The notes under the pieces are model-generated. The model was not told where the DNA came from. It made no database searches and saw nothing but the letters and a program-made list of their open reading frames with translations. Positions 57,695 to 64,000 of a stretch of DNA of 64,000 nt are shown piece by piece. Position numbers and translations under genes: made by a program. Numbering within the stretch: position 1 is the first letter of the stretch; each line of letters begins with the position of its first letter. Location: NCBI RefSeq assembly GCF_026212465.1, contig NC_080049.1, positions 4,869,783-4,933,782 of the forward strand, in the 5' to 3' direction. The DNA is from Amaranthus tricolor. Lineage: Eukaryota; Streptophyta; Magnoliopsida; Caryophyllales; Amaranthaceae.

Positions 57695-60600
57695 CCCCCC
57701 CTCAAGTTGGAGGATGTGAAGGTACAATGCCAACTTGCTTAATAGAGAATCGAACTGCGATTTTCCAAGAGCCTTGGTGAATATATCAGCAAGTTGCATA
57801 TGAGTAGGAATGTAGGAGGGAGCAATTAGGCCTTCAGTAATTGCATCACGGACAAAATGACAATCTACTTTGATATGTTTTGTTCGTTCATGAAAAACAG
57901 GATTCTTGGCAATGTGTAATGCTGACTGACTGTCACAAAACAAACTGATTGCCTTGGGATGATGTACCCCCAAGCTCAAAAGCAAACCTTTTGACCATTT
58001 CAATTCACAAGTGATGGCAGCCATTGATCGGTACTCTGCTTTTGCAGAGCTACGGGAAACAGTATTTTGTTTCTTTGTTTTCCATGATATAGGAGACTGA
58101 CCTAGAAAAACGAGCCAGCCAGTCAAAGATCTACGTGTAATAGGACACGCGGCCCAATCAGAATCGCACCATCCTTGAAGTGTCAATTCACTGTCTGATC
58201 GCAACAAAATGCCTTGGCCGGGTGTACCTTTCAAGTATCGTACAACTCTCAAGGCTGCTTCCCAATGTTCTGTCCTTGGTTCATGCATGAACTGTGATAG
58301 TATGTAAATGGAATAAGCCAAATCTGGCCTGGTGACAGCAAGATAAATCAACCTGCCAACAAGTCTGCGATATGATTCAGGATCAACAAGTAATTCACCC
58401 GATGCTTGACCGAGTTTGTGATTTTGCTCAATCGGAAAACCAAATGGTTTAGACCCTAATAGACCTGTTTCAGAGATGATATTGAGAGTGTACTTTCTTT
58501 GACAAAGAAAAAGACCAGACTTACTACGAGCCACCTCTATGCCAAGGAAATATTTCAGAGTCCCGAGATCTTTCATATGAAAACAATCACTGAGATATGT
58601 TTTGAAAGTACTTAAAGCAGCGAAATTATTCCCAGATATGATCAAGTCATCAACATAAACAAGAACATTGATTTGCACCGAGTCACGTGTATAAGTAAAC
58701 AATGAGTAGTCGGAATAAGACTGAAGAAAACCATATTCTTTCAAGGCGGATACAAGCTTGGCAAACCAACATCGAGGAGCCTGTTTTAATCCATACAGAG
58801 ATTTGCGAAGGCGACATACCTTAGTGGGGTGAGAGGAATCAAACCCTGGAGGGAGTTTCATGTACACTTTTTCTTCAAGATCTCCATGTAAAAAGGCATT
58901 GTGAACATCCATTTGATGCAACTCCCAATTTTTGGATGCCGCAATTGCTAAGAACGCTCGAACAGTGACCATTTTAGCCACAGGAGCAAATGTTTCAGTA
59001 TAGTTAATGCCTTCCTTTTGATGGTTGCCAAGCACAACAAGTCAGGATTTGAGCCGCTCCACACTTCCGTCAGACTTGTACTTGATACGATAGACCCACT
59101 GACTCCCAAGAGCACGCTTTCCAGGAGGAAGATTCTCCAAGGTCCATGTACCATTATTTTCCAAGGCTCGAATTTCGTCTTGCATAGACTTTCTCCATCC
59201 TTCATCTTTCGTGGCTTCCTTAAACGAACGTGGCTCTTTGCCCGAAATTATAGCTGCAATTAAATTCTGATATTGCAAAGAAAAACTGTTACAATTAATG
59301 TAATGTGCTATAGGATAAGGAGTACCTGAGGAATGCTTAGGAGACGAAGTGTTAGAAGATGAAGGAGATGGACTTTTCGTAAAGATGGTGTGAGTTACAT
59401 AATCACGATGCCGAACATTAGGAAATTTCTCCCTAAATCCACGTCCCAAAATTATCATGTTGTCTTTCACTAGGCTGCTGGGCTTGCTCATGAAGCAAAG
59501 GAGGCTGATTTGAAGAAAAAAGGTGTGGGAGTACACTGCTGGGCCTGATCCAGCCCATTGGATGCTGGTAATCCATCGGACAGGTCAGTGAGTTGCGGAG
59601 TTGAAGCCTCACGCTGGTCATTAGTTGCTGGCAGGCTGCTGGATTGGGCCTGCGTTGGCAGCCCACTAGTGTGAGCCTCTCTTTGAGGCGTGAACCCCCC
59701 CTCAAAATGTGCATTGCCATTTTCATTTTGTACTAAATTTTGCACTTCAATATTTTCATGAATTCCACACGAATCATCTTCACATGCAGTAAAATCATAG
59801 TGAATATTTTCAAACAGAGGCACAATATGTTCCGGATCAATATTTGATGTAGTAGGGTCAACAAACGGGAGCTCATCTTCAAAAAATTTCACATCACGAG
59901 ACACAAAAAAAACCTTTGAATCCAAATCAAAAAGTTTCCATCCTTTTTGACCGAATGGGTATCCGACAAAAATACACTTTCGACTTCTACTTGCAAATTT
60001 ATCCCCTTTGGATTTTTGGTTTTGGGCAAAACAAAGGCAACCAAAAATTCGAATGGTGTCGTAGGAGGGTGGTTTATTAAAGAGAATTTCGTATGGACTT
60101 TTGTTTTGGAGAAAAGGTGATGGAGTACGATTTATTAAGTGAGCGGCTGCTAAAACACTTTCTCCCCAAAAATATATCGGCAAGTTTTCTTGAAATCGCA
60201 AGGCTCTCGCGACATTTAATATGTGTTTATGTTTTCGCTCAACCCTCCCATTTTGTTGTGGCGTCCCAACACAAGAGGTTTGAAACAAAATACCAGTAGA
60301 ATTAAAATAATCAAGCAAACAATTGAATTCGGTCCCATTATCACTTTGAACCACCTTAACATTCTGGGAAAATTGTCTATCAATCATAGCAACAAAAGAC
60401 ATAAACATATGAAAGACCTCTGTTTTATCAACCATCAAATAAAGCCAAACAGCTCGAGAATAATCATCAACAATGGTTAAAAAATATCTTGCACCACAAG
60501 AGGATGTATGTCTATAAGGACCCCAAAGATCACAATGAATTTTTTCAAAAATTCTAGAAGCCTTATTCTCACTTAAAGAAAATTAATCCCTAGAATGTTT

Positions 60601-62244
60601 AGCACGAAAACATATGTCACATGCTTTATTTAAACTACCCGTACTACTACTAACAGGGGGAAGAAGCTTCACTACTCTTTCAGACGGATGACCCATTCGT
60701 TTGTGCCATAACTCCAGTGTAGAAGAAACTGCATGCACTGAAATCTGCTGCTCTTGCTTGACACCATCAAAATAAAAAAGTCCATCACGTCTAACACTCG
60801 TTCCAATCAGCATCCTCGACTGGTCCTGTATAGCACAAGAGTTTGAAGTGAATTGTACAGTACATTGTAAATTATCTATCAATTGCTATACAGAAATTAA
60901 ATTGCATTGTAATTCCGGAACATAAAGCACGTTTTTAAGGATTCTTTTGCTCGATAAATAAACGGAGCCCTCTTTTGTTGCTGGCACAGTCTTCCCATTA
61001 GGAAGACCTACTGGACATGAAACTTGCTGTACATTATGAAGCCAGGAATCTATACAAGTGACGTGCCTTGATTCACCGGTATCGATGATTCACATATGAC
61101 AATCAAACTCACCTGCTAATCAATCATGAGGGATTTTAGTGTTACCAATAAATCCAGCCAAGGCTTTCCATTGCTCGGCCGAGAAGACTAGTGAATTGAA
61201 CGGACCAGTCGAAGGAGATGAGCCATGGGTATTGCTTGGACCAGCTACTGCATTTGTGTTAACCGGAGCACCACGACCTCTGTTGTTGCTAGGTGGCTGC
61301 GTTGCTGATCTTCCACGACCAGCACCCCCCTGCATCTTGAACGAACTGGGCCACCACTCGGGGTAGCCAATCAACTCAAAGCATCCAGAAACGAGGTGCC
61401 CGTTCTTGTTACAGTGGGTGCAGACAAGATGTGATTTGTCTGATTTTTCCCTTTGATCAACAGGAGTTTCTGGTTTGCCCCTCCCTGTAGACTAACGAAG
61501 AGCAAAACCAACAGCTGCCGGAGGTTTGTCTTCGGGCATGGACTTGGCAAGGCGAACATGCTCATCCTGAATTACTAGTTGATATGCCCGATCAAGAGGA
61601 GGCAAGGGATCATAAGACAAAATATTGGCACGAACTTGAGCGTGATAATCAGTGTATAAACCCATAAGAAATTGATGAAGCCGTGTATTATCACGGCGTT
61701 TTTCATGCTCGATGCCTGCTGTACATGATTCACAACAAGAACATGTAATAAGGGGTTCGTAATTATTTAACTTCTCCCATAAAGCTGTCAATTTACCAAA
61801 GTATGTGGAAACCGACATGGTTTTGGTTTGTTCACACCTAGCAATGGCAGATTTAATTTGTTGTATTCGGGGACCATTGACAATGGAGTACCTTGATTTT
61901 AGCGTATCCCATAATCGTTTGGCATCTTTGTATTTTGAAAGGGTAACTTTGACCTCTGGGTCTATTGTGTTCCTGAGCCATGATATCAACATGGCATGAA
62001 GAGTAATCCAATCCTCTTGTGTGCAAGGAGAGGAAGGAGATGTAATTGAACTGTTTAAGAAAACAAATTTCCGGCGAGCCTCCAACGCGGTTTGAATGTC
62101 ACTGGCCCACTCATCATAATTATCACCCCGAAGACGAGTTGGAGTGATAAAATCACCAGGACGATCATGAGGACCGAGATAATAAGGGGAGGTTATGTCA
62201 ATGTGCGGTGGTGGTGTTGGTGAAGGATTTGAAACTCCTGCCAT
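57689..62244 (-). pseudogene. Copia gag-pol polyprotein, interrupted
   Basis: Gag starts at 62244 (MAGVSNPSPTPP) with a UBN2-like capsid (WLRNTIDPEV, LWDTLKSRYSIV) and stops at an in-frame TAG at 61492. Reading on: zinc knuckle CTHCNKNGHLVSGC, protease with DTGESRHVT, pre-integrase LWHKRMGHPSERVV (60583-60882), integrase core (SDNGTEFN, GTPQQNGRVERKHKH, 59488-60438), then a frameshift near 59500. Reverse transcriptase (57689-59035) has MDVHNAFLHGDLEEKVYMK, LYGLKQAPRCW and the catalytic YVDDLIISG; RNase H has CDSDWAACPITRRSLTG and ADIFTKALG. Stops near 61120, 61090, 60883, 60583 and 59042 also break it. RT and RNase H are one uninterrupted frame of 448 codons, so decay is recent or patchy. Confidence 0.9.
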
Positions 62245-62306
62245 GGTGGTTTGTTTTGTTTTTTTTATTTTATTTTTTTTTAAAAAAAGTATTGTTTTCC
62301 TGAGTG

Positions 62307-62316
62307 TCTGATACCA
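62307..62316 (-). other. Primer binding site of the younger Copia element
   Basis: TGGTATCAGA on the minus strand directly follows the 5' LTR; ten bases match the 3' end of initiator tRNA-Met. Confidence 0.8.
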
Positions 62317-62452
62317 TGTACCAACAGATAAATTGTGAATTTAGAAATTGTACCATACTCAGCTTTAGAGGACAAGATAAATTGTGAATTTAGAAATTGT
62401 ACCATACTCAGCGTCTGACAAGATAAATTGTACCAACAGATATATTCTAACA
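62317..62452 (-). repeat. Rearranged 5' LTR of the younger Copia element (136 bp)
   Basis: It keeps the LTR start TGTTAGAATATAT and an LTR-like end, but the middle does not match the 3' LTR. It consists of two and a part tandem copies of a 46-49 bp unit (plus strand starts GATAAATTGTGAATTTAG at 62327 and 62376). The unit resembles the neighbouring host DNA at 62467-62507. Confidence 0.7.
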
Positions 62453-62930
62453 AGAGCACATAGCACGATACTCAGCTTTAGAGGAGGATTTAGAAATTGT
62501 GAATTGTTTCTTAGATTTCCAACATATAGGAAATTTTCCAAAAAGGAGAAGATAAGTAACGGACCGTCTTGTACCAACACAAGCACCCCAATCGAAATCT
62601 GAAAAGCCTATAATGATAAATGATTCGCAGCGTGGAGTATAATACCTTGACGAATAGTATGATGAATGTAATTTAGAGTATGTTGAAGAGCGTGAAAATG
62701 AGCTTCGGATAGGGTTTGCATATATTGAACGAGTGCTTGAACTGTATAAGCCAAATCAGGTCGGGTATGAGTGAGGAAGTTGAGCTTGCCAACGAGGCTG
62801 CGCTACAGTTTGGGGTTAAGAAGGGCATGGAATCATCTTTCTGCAGCTTGAGATTAATCGGCAAAGGTGTAACAGTCGATTTTGAAAAAAATTGATATAG
62901 ATTATATGAAGATTTACTCGTGTCGCCATC
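62453..62930 (-). pseudogene. Older Copia element, RT end / RNase H N-terminal part
   Basis: Minus-strand reading in broken frames shows LVGKLNFLTHTRPDLAY, VQYMQTLSEAHFHAL, a DFDWGACVGTRRSVT segment and SKSSSKAEYR. These are the standard Copia RNase H motifs up to the point where the younger element is inserted. The rest of its pol, gag and 5' LTR are missing, so this copy is truncated on the right near 62,900. Confidence 0.8.
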
Positions 62931-63875
62931 TTCTAATTAAAAATATTATTTTTAAATTTTAAATTGAAAATGTTTAATATATTAAAAATTTAGGCCTTCA
63001 AAATTTTAAATTGAAGATTTACTCATGTTGATCATGTGGTAAAACGGACCGGCAAACCATACTCTCCAAAATTCTCTAACAGGCCATTTCACAATAATAA
63101 AGACAAAAAATGTGACCTAAACCCTACAATCAACCGGTTAAGAGAACGGAAGACTAGGAATTATAATTACTAATTTTAGTTGAATTCATTTCTCTGACTG
63201 AATCTTACGGCGGTAGAAATTCCAACAGATTACAAATTAATCTTACCGAATACCGAGTCTTTGTCTCCGTGACTACGTACGGTTTTGCTTTTTTTTTTCT
63301 TTCATAATAACCACAGATATACATTCAACACCACACATTCATTTACTCTTCTTACTTCTCTTTTCTTTTTTGCTTCCATTTTCTTATATTATTATGATCA
63401 TTTTTTAAGATTTAATCCCAAAGAAATAATAATTATTATTATTATTTAAGATATCAATGTATGTGACTTTTTTTAACACTTAATTATTTGGTACTTTTTA
63501 TGATGATTTAGTTTAATATACTGCGTAAACCCTAGAAATACAAATAAAATAGACCATTTAATTATGATAAAAGCAAATAAAACAAACCCTATAATTAGGA
63601 ACTCATTTGGTACTTGATTTCATTTTGACCGAGACTTATGGTAACTAACAACCAATTAATTGTACTTTTTTATCTGATTATTTTACTTTAATTTCTTTTT
63701 TTTTGGACTCTTTTTTCTCTCTGTTTTGCTTATTTATTTTACTTGCGCAATTAAATTCAACACCGTCTTTGTTTTCTGTTCTTTCTTTTCTTTCCTGTGA
63801 TCTCTTCCATTTTTTCTTATTTTTCTTTATTATTAGTCATCGTCTTAATTTTTAAGATCATTAAATACAACAGAT
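62931..63875. other. AT-rich intergenic region, probable upstream region of the last ORF
   Basis: Nearly 950 bp with no convincing ORF. It includes an ATT/AAT microsatellite (63424-63447) and, from about 63690, long pyrimidine tracts (TTCTTTTCTTTCC and similar) of the kind seen in plant promoters and leaders. No specific regulatory motif could be supported. Confidence 0.5.
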
Positions 63876-64000
63876 ATGGAATATCATCATACAATTACAA
63901 ATGATGATCATGATAATAATAATAATAATAATCATAACATACCTAAACAAAAAGATTTCTTTTCGCTCTCCAATTGTTCGTCTGAAGAAATATCAAAACA
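63876..64000 (+). CDS. Possible 5' end of a gene (partial, product unknown)
   Basis: ATG at 63876 opens a frame of 41 codons that runs off the window: MEYHHTITNDDHDNNNN, then more Asn, and PKQKDFFSLSNCSSEEIS. His/Asp/Asn-rich, disordered N-termini of this sort are common in plant transcription factors, but nothing here identifies a family. The pyrimidine-rich leader supports a start. The Asn run is encoded by an AAT microsatellite (63916-63933). It could equally be chance. Confidence 0.4.
   Translation, partial: MEYHHTITNDDHDNNNNNNHNIPKQKDFFSLSNCSSEEISK

Larger units (their letters stand above)
57485..62452 (-). mobile_element. Younger Ty1/Copia retrotransposon nested in an older one
   Basis: Exact 5-bp target duplication AGAGC at 57480-57484 and 62453-62457. 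LTR-type ends are TGTTAGAATATAT at both minus-strand starts, and the two ends are GATTCTACA (3' LTR) and TTGGTACA (5' LTR). A primer binding site TGGTATCAGA lies at 62307-62316 (minus), and a purine tract before the 3' LTR at 57695-57702. The interior encodes gag, zinc knuckle, protease, integrase, reverse transcriptase and RNase H in Copia order, broken by several stops and a frameshift. The 5' LTR is short and rearranged. Confidence 0.9.

Overview
The window is nuclear DNA of a flowering plant. It is AT-rich, its genes carry long introns, and it holds Ty1/Copia and Ty3/Gypsy LTR retrotransposons, Mutator-like elements with plant mobile domain genes, hAT and Stowaway type MITEs, and an insert that looks mitochondrial. 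I cannot name the species from sequence alone.

Layout. (1) About 1-29,030, plus strand: the 3' part of a VPS35L-like gene (Retriever/Commander endosomal recycling subunit). I could place 21 exons that join in frame; the 5' end lies before the window. Its introns hold many repeats: an hAT-type MITE with an exact 8-bp target duplication, a foldback minisatellite element, three copies of a dispersed CG-rich repeat, and SINE-like tails. (2) About 29,800-37,600: a decayed plus-strand Copia element interrupted by a 5.9-kb Mutator-like element (MULE-1). (3) 37,718-43,398: a second 5.7-kb Mutator-like element (MULE-2), which ends about 200 bp before the next gene. (4) 43,595-50,212, plus strand: a complete four-exon gene for a SWAP/SURP-domain splicing regulator of the SFSWAP type, 886 codons plus stop. 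(5) About 50,570-56,160: a probable mitochondrial insert with a relic tRNA-Glu, split by a young, internally deleted Gypsy element (51,455-56,001). (6) About 56,940-62,930: a minus-strand Copia element nested inside an older minus-strand Copia element, with a perfect 5-bp target duplication. (7) 62,930-64,000: AT-rich intergenic DNA leading to a possible gene start that runs off the window.

The two host genes look intact and unrelated in role: one acts in endosomal protein recycling, the other in pre-mRNA splicing. Almost all the rest is transposon-derived and mostly broken by stops, frameshifts and deletions.

The most distinctive structure is the pair of Mutator-like elements. Each combines a MuDR-type transposase relic (minus strand), a plant mobile domain (PMD) gene on the same strand, and terminal inverted repeats that contain arrays of one short perfect or near-perfect palindrome. 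The palindrome differs between the elements but its layout is the same.
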